Shown: positions 8,726 through 18,902 of the stretch, piece after piece
How the letters are laid out: each line of letters starts with the position of its first letter
Numbering within the stretch: position 1 is the stretch's first letter
Assembly: GCA_003254885.1 (NCBI GenBank)
Contig: QANT01007499.1
Span: forward strand, 1 to 23,746
DNA from: Purshia tridentata
Taxonomy: Eukaryota > Streptophyta > Magnoliopsida > Rosales > Rosaceae
Reading direction: 5' to 3'
DNA length: 23,746 bases
The notes under the pieces: generated by a model
The model's database searches: none
Seen by the model: the letters and a program-made list of their open reading frames with translations, nothing else
Told to the model about the DNA's origin: nothing
Made by a program: the position numbers and the translations under genes

Positions 8726-9928
8726 GGAAAAATTACCAAAATAGTTCACTTATTATTCCATATATCTCGGTCTAGTCCATGAATTTTTTTTTTAACCATT
8801 TTGATCCACGAATTATCTGCCGTTTGCCATTTTGGTCTATTCCGATAAAATTTCATAAATAGCAGTTAAATGGAGGAAAAAATTGTGAATTTCGTCCCGC
8901 GTTTTTTAGTTTTTCTTCTTAATTTTGATCCAACTTTTAACCTATCAAATCTTAACCAAATTAACCAATCTTATACTAGTATTCAAGCTATATATATCTT
9001 TTTTACAACCATATAAAAAGTACTCAAAATGAAACTATAAAACTCTAGATAAATAATCACAAAGTAAGCTACTTGAAACTGCAATTTTTCTATAAAATTT
9101 CTAAATTTTTGAATTTTGTTCCAATGTCAATTTTCTTCGAATTCAACACCTTAAATAAATTTCTTAGGCTACTAGAAATATGTTTAAAGTCTTCTAATCC
9201 ATCACCCAACCTCAAACCAACCTAGAAATCAAAATCTCAATTAAAAACATAAAACTCCAAAACCAAAAAATTTATAAGTACACTCTAACCTGAAGTTTTC
9301 CTTCAATTTACATTCATTTTGTAGGTTATTTGGGTCACAAAGAAGAGAATTGAACAAGAATTCGGATTGACGTGTACTTATTAATTTTTCAGTTTTGTGG
9401 TTTTTTGTTCTTAATTGAAATTTTGATTTCTAGGTTGGTTTGTGGTTGGGTGATGAATTGTGAGACTATAAACATATTTCTAGTAGCCAAAGAAATTGAT
9501 TGGAGGTGTTGAATTTGAAAGAAATAGAAATTGGAAGAAAATTCAAAAGTCTAGAAATTTTATGGAAAAATTACAGTTTCAAGTAGCCTATTTTGTGATT
9601 ATTTATTTAGAATTTTATAGATTTGTTTTAAGTACCTTTTATATAGTTGTCAAGAGGATATTCATAACTTAAAAACTAGTATAAGATTGGTTAATTTGGT
9701 TAAGATTTAATAGATTAAAAGTTGGGTCAAAATTAAGAAGAAAAACTGAAAAGCTCGGGACGAAATTAACAACTTTTTTCTCCATTTAATTGCTGTTTAT
9801 AAAATTTTAACAAAATTGACCAAAATGGAAAATGGCAGATAATTCGTAGATCAAAATGGCAAAGAAAAAATTTATGGACCAAACTGAGATATATGGAACA
9901 ATAGATGGACTATTTTGGTAATTTTCTC
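8726..9928. mobile_element. Fold-back Mutator-like element, copy 2
   Basis: The 1,203-bp element is from the same family as the one at 7422-8560. It has the same termini (GGAAAAATTACCAAAATAG and its mirror), the same internal order, and the same centre (TTATTTGGGTCACA near 9330). It is flanked by an exact 9-bp target duplication, TATAAATTA, at 8717-8725 and 9929-9937. No open frame of substance. The clean duplication fixes both ends and shows it inserted as a unit, so the palindrome is the element itself and not a later rearrangement. Confidence 0.9.
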
Positions 9929-9937
9929 TATAAATTA

Positions 9938-10354
9938 TAATATTAAGTATAAAAATTAATTTATAATAGTTAATAAACACGTTAATGAGAATGATCATCA
10001 TGATTTCTTCTTATTCCAATTCATGCTCACTCTGATACTTACTTACTCTAATTCCTGCTCACACCGATTCTTGCTCATTTTGATTCTAGTTTAATAAACA
10101 TGTCGCAAGAACTACAAACCCAAATCACCCATCCCCTTCGTCATTTTCTTCACCACAACCACCTCACAATCAACCCAATACACCACCAACTCTTTTATCA
10201 GCACAAAAAATTCAAACTCTTTTCATTGGCAACTGCATCTTAGAAGCCACAACATCAATCCCTGATAATGTATTTCACTTACTCACAGTCGTAGCACCTC
10301 CAAAGAACACATAGAAAGATCCAAGATCTGAGATCCAAGATTTGAGATCCCTCC
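9938..10354. other. Non-coding flank, nothing recognised
   Basis: AT-rich sequence with CT-rich stretches (for example TTCTTCACCACAACCACC). No open frame with family resemblance and no clear repeat partner were seen. It lies between the second fold-back element and the HAESA-like fragment. Confidence 0.5.
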
Positions 10355-10605
10355 AAAGTACTAGTGGCGAGATCAGGAGGGAGGGTAGAGTTTATGGAGT
10401 TGTTGTAGAGGGAGAGGAAGGTGAGGTTGGGGACGCGGCAGAGGAGGGAGGGGAAAAGGCCGAAGAGGTTGGCGAGGGAGAGGTCAATGAAGCGGATGAT
10501 AGGGGAGGTTGTGTCATCATAGGTGATGCTGAATGAGAAGCACGGTGTGTCGTCTTGGTTGTTCAAGGTAGAAAGGGCAAAGCTGGGGTTGTTGGGTTCT
10601 TGTTG
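10355..10605 (-). pseudogene. Fragment of a HAESA-like LRR receptor kinase gene
   Basis: On the minus strand the sequence encodes a stretch resembling the N-terminal LRR cap and first repeat of HAESA/HSL1-type receptor kinases. It has LNNQDDTPC, then DDTTSPIIRFIDLSLANLFG, then FPSLLCRVPNLTFLSLYNN and SINSTLPPDL. That family perceives secreted peptides at the plasma membrane. The W of the usual SW(N)-DDTPC cap is TTG (Leu) here, there is no ATG, and the match stops abruptly after about 70-80 residues, replaced by unrelated sequence. It is a non-functional gene piece, probably moved by a transposon because it sits inside the inverted arms at 4895-5000 and 10830-10935. Confidence 0.8.
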
Positions 10606-10829
10606 TTCTTGGGATTCCTTTTTTACAAAGAAAAAAAAAAAGACAATGATAAATATTTAAATTGTCATTTTTTTTAATTTTATTTTTATTTAGGTGGTTA
10701 AGGTGGATGAAGATGATGATGATGAAGAGAGTAGTAGAATAAGGGAAAAAAAAAAAAGATGTTAATTTTGGGAGTTAAAATAAATTTTTAATTCTAATAT
10801 TTCTAATTTTCTTTCTTTTTTTTTGTTTT

Positions 10830-10935
10830 AATATATTTAAATTAAAAATAGAATTAAAAATTTATTTAAGATAGAAAGACTATTTTGTCCTTTTTTTTAA
10901 TAGAATTTATAACAGAATTGAAGGAATGGACTCAG
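10830..10935 (-). repeat. Right arm of a decayed inverted repeat
   Basis: Partner of the arm at 4895-5000: the reverse complement here reads CAATTCTGTTATAAATTCTA, alignable for about 100 bases with several small indels. No target duplication could be identified. Confidence 0.5.
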
Positions 10936-10939
10936 TAGG

Positions 10940-11937
10940 TACTATTGATTTCTCTACCTCAAGTGCAAGGTTGTCAAGTGTTAGTATAGATTTGGAATTA
11001 GGGGATTGTCATACCCAAGAGATTGGATTGAGACTTCAGCCATAAGCTAAATTGATTTTAGGGTAAAGACTAACAAAAAGCTACTATATACCATGCAAGA
11101 CCACAACTAAGTATCATGATATGCACAAATGAGTGGTATTTGGTTGTCAATTGGTTGATTGATAACAAGTAACACTAAATTAAAAACAAACTAATTTAAA
11201 AAGGGAAGCAATCAAATTCAAGTACAAATTAAATTAATGATGAGATGAGATTTGGGGTTTTGGGGTTCACACTAACCCTTCCATGTAACAAGCAATGCAA
11301 TGAGTGATTATATCAAATTAGATATATTAGATTCCTTCCTAAGCCCCGGCCAAGGTGAATTAGGGTACATCTACTTTTATGTTATCAACTACTCCAACCA
11401 AGGTGATAGCTAACTATCTAAGATTCATGTCATAGCAAACTCTAGGTGCACAAAGTTCAAAGGATAAGAAATCCAAGCAATTAAAACAATCCAACTAAGG
11501 TGCTTTTAAATTACCACTCTTATGCAACATGCTTTAGAAACTAAAAGTTACCAATCTCTAATTTCTACATGAAAACATTCCTCATATGTACAAGTGGTAA
11601 GTTCATACATACAAGTTATGATCATGAAACTAGCATAAGAGTATATATATCCAAAAAGACATTTATATTACAAAAACATGTGTTCATTATATGGTTAGGC
11701 CGGGGCGCGTTACATCCCTAACCCTAAATCAAGAAACTAGTCACTATCCTTAAAAGTTACAAACAACATCACAAATTGAAACATAAATGGAAGCAAGAGG
11801 GAAAAGAGAAAACTCTAGATGTTGAAACCAAGCTTTCATGGGATATCACTCCTCCAAGGATGCCCAAAATAGTTTCTTGTCTCAAGTACCTCCAAGCTCC
11901 TCTTGCAAGATTGATATTGAATATGGTGGATGGGTGT
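10940..11937. other. Unclassified repeat-like sequence
   Basis: About 1 kb without a gene. A TGTCATACCC start at 11007 looks like a retroelement LTR terminus. GGCCGGGGCG at about 11700 and CCCCGGCC at about 11345 are unlike the AT-rich surroundings. No matching end, target duplication or primer-binding site was found, so this is only a suspicion of LTR-derived sequence. Confidence 0.3.
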
Positions 11938-12911
11938 TGACAGGACCCTCCCGAATTCCTCCCTGGAACTCGGAGTGATCCTGCGGGAATCCAATATCAA
12001 GGAAAATCCTACCGAAAATTCGGCAGAACCTCCCCTGAAATTGGACTAACCCTTTCTTCACGAAGACCTGCAAAAACACTTCTAAGCACCACAGCTCCTC
12101 TACCACAACCAAAGGGTCTCCGACCCAAATTTCAAAACCAATAAATTAAGTATTTAAAGGATTATCAGGGCTAGCTACAAATTCACTAAGAAACTAGGTT
12201 TACAGGGATAGCTAAGCGCCTACAAAATTCACAAGCTCGCTAGATTTCCTCGACGTCTTTGGCACGACCACTCCACCGCTATAACCTGGGGGAAATTAAA
12301 ATAACAACAAAGGATAAAGCTAATGAGATAACTCAGTGAATGAACATAAATCAAAATAAGCATAAAAAAATCCTTTACTTCAAGTTTCCTTAAGACCTCA
12401 CAAATTCTCTTTCAAATCCCCCACTTTTAAAACATTTCGTAAAATTTACGGGATAAGTAAACCAATACTTAAAATCCACTTTGAGATTTTCTGGGAAAAT
12501 AAATAAAACAAATTAAGCTAACAAGCATCAAACCAAAACTGAAGTTTATATCCTTTGAAACATTCTTATAAAACTGATATAATAATAAAACGTTCACCCA
12601 AACAGTTACCCACCGAACCTGCCGTACATGCGCAGGGCCCACGACCTGCCGTACGCATGCAGGGCCAATAGCCTGTCGTACATGCGCAGGGCGCACAACT
12701 TGCCATACGCATGCAGGGCCAATAATCCTGCCGTACATGTGCAGAGCCAGGGTCTGTCATACACATGTAGGGCCAACATACCTGCCATACGTGCACGCAG
12801 GGTCACCCCCAAAGGGCTAGGCATCCCGACACACGGCCCAAAGCCTATATGTGTGCCGTGATGGGTCCCAAAGACCTATATAATCTAATAATCTGAAGGG
12901 TATTGCGAAAC
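11938..12911 (-). mobile_element. Truncated inverted copy of the solo-LTR family
   Basis: Begins TGACAGGACCCTCC, the exact reverse complement of the 3' terminus of the LTR at 5281-7300. It is collinear through the shared CTCGGAGTGATCCTGCGGGA, the CTCGACGTCTTTGGCACGAC block, the minisatellite and GATGGGTCCCAAAGACC. Similarity ends near 12911, equivalent to about 6321 of the first copy, so roughly half of the LTR (its 5' part) is missing. Beyond 12911 the sequence is CACTA transposase coding DNA. Confidence 0.88.
12618..12802. repeat. Hairpin minisatellite, second copy (inverted)
   Basis: Seven units of CCTGCC - 8 or 9 bases - GCAGGG at spacings of about 27-30 bases. This is the reverse complement of the array at 6429-6619. 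The unit number is the same while the individual units have diverged. Confidence 0.85.
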
Positions 12912-13321
12912 CTGTTTTTTATTTGGATGATCCGAAAGCAGGTGGTGATTGGAAAGTAGCTCAAATGATTAAACCTCGAAATATATGGGATGTTCCAGAG
13001 AAGGAAGATGAGGATGACGGGGCGTATCAAGAAGATTCCTCTTCAAATTTATCCAATCAATTAACCACTTCTCACAATCCGGACATTGTGATACAGCAAG
13101 TCGAGATAGCAGATGTGCCTGCAATTGAGATTGATGCTATATCAATTGATCTGACCCATCTTCCTCAAATCGACCCTACTAACTTCATCGCTAACGACGA
13201 TGATAATCTCGACGACGATGATGATCTCGAGGAAGATGATGATCTCGAGGATGATACTGATGACGATGACAGTGATGACGGAGATGATATCGATGATAGT
13301 GATGATGATTATGTAGCTTAG
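12912..13321 (+). pseudogene. C-terminal end of a CACTA (En/Spm) TNP2-type transposase
   Basis: Opens mid-protein with VFYLDDPKAGGDWKVAQ and then PRNIWDVPE, the signature of the C-terminal region (DUF4216-like) of plant CACTA TNP2 proteins. It then runs through a low-complexity acidic tail of Asp/Glu runs to a stop at 13319-13321. The catalytic part is absent because the LTR fragment ending near 12911 cuts it off. TNP2 cuts and joins CACTA element ends in the nucleus; this remnant cannot. An M at 12923 begins the longest open frame but is internal to the original protein. Confidence 0.75.
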
Positions 13322-13452
13322 TTATTATGATTACATAGCTTAGTGAGTCATTACTTTGTATTTGATGGTTTGTAAAATTGTATTTTTTGTTAATAGTAAG
13401 ATATCTATGCATAGTATGGTTAACTAATATTATAATTTGTTTTTATTTACAG

Positions 13453-14622
13453 ATGTCTCCATTCACAAGATTTAGGCGAGGTCGGGGGAGTGGCACCAGT
13501 ACTCCTTCCTCATCGGAGCCCTCATCATCGCGCTCTGATGCCCGAGTGGCATCCTCTCCCATACTGCCTACCATAGATGAAGGCGGTGCCGCTCCAGACC
13601 CTACCCCCCAGCCCGACCCGACCAGCTTGACCCCTACCCCACTCAGTGTGCGCGTGCGCCACCAGACGATGGGGCTCCCTTCTTCCGCTCCAGTCTCCTC
13701 CAGCTCATCAAGTTCTTCAGCCACCCGGGGCCCAAGCTGACACTTAAGCAAGCTAGGATCACCCGGGCTGGCGGTAGGATGCCTATTGTGTGTGATCCCT
13801 TTTTGATGCGACCGGCCGATGCCTCGATCAACAGCCTGTTCACTTCCGAGGTCGGGGTGATCGTACGAACAAACTGCCCCATGCTCGCCCCCAGCTGGAA
13901 GAAGCTTGATTAGAAGATCAAGGAGAACGTGTATGGGTTATTGTCGGTGAGTATAGTGTTTAATAAGTTGATAATTGATTATTTTGATCATTCCTAATAT
14001 TTTCATGTTTATTTTTCGCAGGTTAACTACGATATCAGTTTGGAGGATCCGAACATAGCGTCGTATGTGGAGATGATGTTCGTAAAGGCGTACAAGCAGT
14101 TCAAGTACGACCTGCACCAGGTGTTCAATGCCTTTTCATCACCTGAAGAGGCATTGGCCAACCCCCCCAGGGAGATGCTTGCTCGGGCAGATCAATGGCA
14201 GTGGTTGTGCGATCATTTTGTAGATCTGACCTATTTGGTACGATCTATATTATTATTTAATTAGTTCGTAATATTTTTTGTTATTAAATTTCATATCTTT
14301 ATAGTTACTAACACAATTGCAATTTGCCTCTTATTTGACAGAAAAAGTCTGCCACTAACAGGGGGAATCGCAAAGCCCCTGGGAAGATGGAGCATTATAG
14401 TGGTGCGAAACCCTTCTCATACCGGATGCGGGAGCAATAATAGGTTAGACATTATTGAATTTGATTGTTGGTTGGGTAAATATATTATTTAGGTTGATAA
14501 TTTGTTGGGTATTTGACAATATATACTGTTTTATTTTTTAGGGCGGATCGCACTTCCCCGAAATTGACAATTATGGCGAGGTGTATGTCCGACCAGGATG
14601 TGACGCCGCCAAGGCTAAACAT
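13453..14622 (+). pseudogene. CACTA second gene, Transposase_24 (Ptta/En/Spm) remnant
   Basis: Starts ATGTCTCC after a TTTACAG acceptor-like site, with a Ser/Pro-rich N-terminus. Near 13730 the frame must shift to continue as LKQARITRAGGRM, and a TAG at about 13911-13913 falls where the family has Trp before KIKENVYGLLS. Exons resolve as 13453-13946, 14022-14237 (NYDISLEDPN ... FKYDLHQVF), 14342-14440 (GKMEHYSGAKPFSYRMREQ) and 14542-14622 (GGSHFPEIDNYGEVYVRPG), all with GT-AG junctions except the third, which ends in a stop. These are Transposase_24-like features. It lies downstream of and in the same orientation as the TNP2 tail, as in CACTA elements. The frameshift and the two stops mean it is dead. 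No CACTA terminal repeat (CACTACAA-type) was found nearby. Confidence 0.75.
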
Positions 14623-15462
14623 GTTAGTTTTAAAATTTTTAACTTTAGTATCAAATTATTATTTCTATATAGGTTCGAAAACCAACTAAATGACAGAGAA
14701 TAGCAACTAACGACACAAAAAGAAATAGGGACAAAAGAGGAAAAACACTGTTCATAAGCTACAGTATGAACAGTAAAAAGGCAAACTGCGTTTTAGTATA
14801 TGTAGAATTTTATATCTTTCAGCTTTCTTAGTTAATTGATTCTTTTTTCGGTTAAACTCGTGTATTTAATCCCTCTTTTGTTTATTTTTCAGCTATGATA
14901 AAAAAAAAAGCTAAATAGATTCAATTGAAGCTTAAAAAATTGGAAAACTCGCAAAAATAGCCTTGGAAAATTGTCAACTTGCTAGATTAAACTGTACCAA
15001 CTCAAAAGGAGCGAAGTGGTGGATCTCGATTTTGAGTTTTTGGGAAGACGTTATGCTAGTTTTAGTGCAAGAGGTTCAGTTTAGTAATTGGAAGACCTAG
15101 AAGACCAATCTTATCACTGAAGGCTTACTGGAGGACGGGTCCTACACGTATTTTGACGAATTTTAGGGGATTTCCATGTATTTTTAAGGGTCTTTGACCA
15201 CCCAATCTTGCCCATACTTGGAGAGGACTTGGTCAACATTCAAAGAAGCCTTTTTAAGCAAGGAAAGAAGGACTTCAATTCATGCAATGAAACCTTGGAA
15301 ATCCAATCCCATGCCGAAATCCTTATGGACCAAGGAGAGATAATTGATAATAAATGAACTCACATTCAGAAAAAAAGAAAAAATAAAAGGGGGATTTACC
15401 GTAAACCACACCAAGCCGCATAGATATCCAAAGGAGGCGAGATTGACTGCGTTCTTAGAGCA
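14623..15462. other. Non-coding segment with a small perfect hairpin
   Basis: No gene is seen. At 14747-14774 ACTGTTCATA and TATGAACAGT form a perfect 10-bp stem around an 8-base loop, a motif often seen in plant repeats. The remainder looks like decayed repeat DNA and cannot be classified. Confidence 0.4.
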
Positions 15463-16620
15463 TGTAAGACCCCGAAAATTTTTCCATGTGTTATTTTCTG
15501 AGTTATTTATTTTGTTCAAGTTACTTGAAATTTCTTTGTTTAGTATTGAGATTTTTGGTGTAATCCCTAGACACCAAAAATGTGGTTTTAAATTCATAGG
15601 CAATTAGTATAAGACTCTAATGGCCTAAATTTTTTGTTTTTGGTTATTTTGAACATTGGAGATCAAAAGTTAGTTGTGCGCTAGTAGAAAATTAGTATTC
15701 GTTACTATGAGTACGTGTCTTTTTTGGGATTTTTCCAAAACCCAAATATATTATTAATAATTTATTAAAGTTGAAAGAGTATATAAAAGATGTAGAAATT
15801 AAATGGAAGTTGGACATGTGGCTTAATTTTGACCTTTCATTTATATTAATCTAAGTTGATTAATGGTGGAAAGTTGTCTTTCATTTATATTAATTTAAGT
15901 TAGACAAAAGGTGAGTTGACTAAGGGACTTGTTATTGTGCACGTGAAGAGGGGAAATTAGTGGGAGGTATTAATCAAATTTTCTTTACCAAGTGGTTGGG
16001 TTGGCTTTGGATTGGGCGGCAGTGTATATTATTAAGCTTCTAGATTTTCATTTTAGAAGCTTTCATTCAAACCCCATCAATTAAACCTAAAGCTATATTT
16101 TCTTTCCTTTCTATCTCCCCAGCAAATCGAAACCCACCGTTTTCCTTAGACTAATCAAACCATATATTTCTTAGAGGGAAGCTAATAAAGACTACGGATG
16201 AGACTTTGGTTTGATATTCAAAACAAAGTGGTGAGAATCTCTAGCCTTGTTTCGTTTTTATTATTTTCGGAGTAAAGTTTTGATATTTAGATCATAGTTT
16301 TAAGAGATAATTAGGTTTAGATCCTTCAGAAAAACATTTTTTTAGACAAAAACCAAGGGTGTTTTTAAATTCATAATAAAATCCTTATGATTCATAACAA
16401 AGTCTTTTTACTGAGTGTCATGTCAAAATATTAATTACACGTCAAAATAAAATTAAATTCTATTTTCAAAGAATTATCTACATGGCTAAATTAAAGGAAT
16501 TAAAATCCTATTATTTAGGATATTTTTGCCAACTCACTTTCTTTGATGTCGGTTGCAATTGTTGTTGTTTTTTTGTTGATCATGTTGTTCTTGTTGTTTA
16601 TTGTTTTAAATATGTTTTCA
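15463..16620 (+). mobile_element. LTR-like segment, 3' end not found
   Basis: Begins TGTAAGACCCCGAAAATTTTT, the common TGTAA-ACCCCG start of plant LTRs, and is preceded by GAGCA (15458-15462). The downstream layout resembles an LTR promoter and leader: TTAAGCTTCTAG, a CT-rich run near 16090-16120, and TGTTGTTGTT tracts near 16560. No CA end followed by GAGCA was located, so the right limit is arbitrary and the call is tentative. Confidence 0.35.
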
Positions 16621-17093
16621 TGTGTTAGTAGATGTACTGATATTGTATGGCTTGTGTTGTCTTGTTTTTATCTCTTTCAAATATGGGTATTTAAATTACA
16701 TTTTAAATATGTACAATATTAGTCTCATTTTGAAGATCTAATTAAAATATTAACAATGATAATATTCATAAGAGAATTACACCATTGGTCTAGTAACTTA
16801 TGAGATAGTGTTCTGTAGTGATCCACAAATTTTTTTTTTTGTTCCAAAATAGTTTACTTACTATCTAATGTTTTTCAATCTCGCCTATTCTGTCAAAATA
16901 GTGTGAATAACTGTTAAAACGTTCCAATTCCCCAACACCCCTGCACATTTAACCGATCAACCACCATTAGTTAATTAATTGTCTTTCTAGGCAGATGTAA
17001 TAACCTGGTTTTTAAGACAATTATTATATTTATTACATTTTAATTATGTTTATATTATATATATTTACTATAAAAAATAAAAATAAAAAGAAG

Positions 17094-17164
17094 AAGAAGC
17101 TGCGTCCAGCAGCTTCTTGAGAGTTATGTGTGTGTGCTAGCTTTCCTCCCTGAAGAGGAAAGCT
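17094..17164. repeat. Two adjacent perfect 10-bp hairpins
   Basis: AAGAAGCTGC-GTCCA-GCAGCTTCTT (17094-17118) and AGCTTTCCTC-CCTGAA-GAGGAAAGCT (17139-17164) are both perfect stems, 20 bases apart. They lie in the interior of the Mutator-like element. Function unknown. Confidence 0.6.
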
Positions 17165-17660
17165 TGTGAGTGGCTGGACTGACGTGAGTGTGTGGCGATG
17201 TGTGTGTTTTGGTGGTGGTGGTGTGTGTGTGTTCTCAATTATATATGGCTGAGTTTTGTTAGCAAACCCAGCAAACCAAAACAAAAAACAAAAAAACCCC
17301 GAGAGAGGGAAATAAGAGAAGAGAAAGAAAAGGAGAGAAACCGAGAGAGGCGAAGAAGAAGAGAAAGTAAGGAAAAACCAGAGAAGAGAAGGAGAGAAAG
17401 AAAGAAGGGTAACAGAGGGAGAGATCGATAAAGAGAGAGGGAAGGATTTTCGATTTTGGGATAGGACACAAACACCCAGAATAGGAGAGAGAAGGAAAGG
17501 ATTTTTGGTTTTGGGTGTCCTTAGTATTTTAGGGTTTACATTCAAAATCAAGATTTTGAGTTCTAGGTCATTTCAAGGTTGGGTGTTCGATTTGGAAAAC
17601 AAGGGGCAGGAATGGTGAGGATGATGAAAAGTACCCTCCGAGGGTGAAAACCTACAAATT

Positions 17661-17857
17661 ATAACCTTATATAGTAGCTTATAAGGGTTTGGACTATTTA
17701 CCAAGTAGCCACACGTGCTCCACGTCACCCAATATGAGTTGTCCATGTGTTTGGCTTAAGTAACGCCACACATGCGGAAGCGTATGAGAATGTGGAGTGT
17801 TATCCCATATTGAAAAAATATAACCTTGCATAGTGGCTTATAAGAGTTTGGGCTACT
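17661..17857. repeat. 38-base direct repeat, LTR-end-like
   Basis: ATAACCTTATATAGTAGC... at 17661 and ATAACCTTGCATAGTGGC... at 17820 match over about 38 bases with a few changes. The second copy continues into TTGCCAATTGATTTTAAGAT, wording often found at the 3' end of plant retroelement LTRs or TRIMs. The pair may be the edges of a small retroelement fragment inside the Mutator-like element. Confidence 0.45.
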
Positions 17858-18063
17858 CTTCTCATTGCCAATTGATTTTAAGATAGATACCTAAATTTCT
17901 TCACAAATTCCCCTCATTTTAATGGTCATCCACACTATTTGGATGGAATGAATGAGATTGGAAAACGTTAGATAGTAATTGGACCACTTTGGAACAAAAA
18001 AAATTCGTAAACTACTATGAAACTAGCTCACAGGACCAATGGTGTAATTTTCCCATATTCATA

Positions 18064-18902
18064 ATCATAATAGTTCATAAATTTAAATTAACGGTCAGTT
18101 AATTAATATTAGAAATAATTTATATAGGTGTAAAAGAATGAAACTTAAATTTGGGTCACAGCACAATTGATGTTCAAAAAATGAGACCTAAAAATATTGC
18201 ACTATTTGACGACCCAAAAATTATTTGAGTCACAGAAAATGGGACACACCATAGTAGAAGGCCTTATGAGTTTGACTTCATGGCAGATGATACCCCACAA
18301 GTTCCCATTAAAATTGTCAAATTTGTAGTCTTTTTTGGATCGTCGTCATCGCCTGTAAATGTAACCCAATCTGGGTAGAATTACGTAGATCTTGTTTTGT
18401 TGCTTTTCTCCATATATTGTTCCTAAATTAAGTGTCATCCCCATCTGCTATACATTTCTATATTATGAACTCCTAATGGATTCTTTTTATATTCTTCTAA
18501 GGTCTCCATGTTGTAACTAACAAGAGGTTCTTTAGTAAGCTTACTTCATGTCTTCATGAGGCCAAGTGCTTTTAATATATATTTGAAATGTAGGAATATT
18601 GGTTTGTTACAAAAAATATATATCATTGTTGGAATATCAGTCTTAATATAATTTGAGTTGGAAATTGGTTTGTTACATAAATCAATAGTAATTAATACTC
18701 CAATTTTCTTGTGTTTTTTTTTTTTAAATGTGTTTATTGTTTTCATTTTTCATGGAGCAAAGCCAAAGAGGGTTTTATTTCTGAGTTAATGTTACAATCT
18801 TCTTGTCCTTCTTGATTTACTTTTTTTCTTTGATATTTGTCTCCGAAAGATAACAAAATCATTGCTGGCATTATTAAGTCAAAACTAATAAGTAACAGAG
18901 TC
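18064..18902. other. Upstream intergenic DNA, no gene recognised
   Basis: About 840 bases, AT-rich, with no gene-like open frame. CTGGGTAGAATTACGTAGAT near 18371-18390 resembles LTR leader sequence but has no partner here. Confidence 0.4.

Larger units (their letters stand above)
16771..18054. mobile_element. Mutator-like element with 9-bp target duplication
   Basis: A 1,284-bp element flanked by exact ATATTCATA at 16762-16770 and 18055-18063. The left TIR begins AGAGAATTACACCATTGGTC; the right TIR mirrors it (GGGAAAATTACACCATTGGTC), and the arms align for about 160 bases each. There is no transposase. The interior (about 16990-17640) is unlike the arms: it holds two short hairpins, GT and GGT tracts, a TATA-like ATTATATATGG near 17238, and a long GA-rich stretch typical of a plant 5' leader. 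It may be a captured promoter/leader or a nested LTR start (TGTAATAACC at 16996). A 38-base motif is repeated at 17661 and 17820. Confidence 0.9.

Noticed and set aside
11007..12215. A second LTR bounded by GGGAT duplications (TGTCATACCC at 11007 to TACA before GGGAT near 12210)
   Set aside because: The apparent right end lies inside the truncated LTR copy and is explained by that LTR's own sequence (TTACAAGATA in the other copy), so the match is coincidental.
13443..13882. Minus-strand open frames opposite the CACTA second gene
   Set aside because: Antisense shadows of the Ser/Pro-rich coding sequence; the plus strand has recognisable Transposase_24 exons.
17033..17551. 172-codon minus-strand open frame and its GA-rich plus-strand counterpart
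   Set aside because: Ser/Phe/Leu low-complexity product of a GA/CT-rich tract; no family features. Explained as leader-like sequence inside the Mutator-like element.
18290..18380. Short ATG frame beginning MADDTPQVPIKIVKF
   Set aside because: About 35 codons, no family resemblance and no conserved context; not supportable as a gene.
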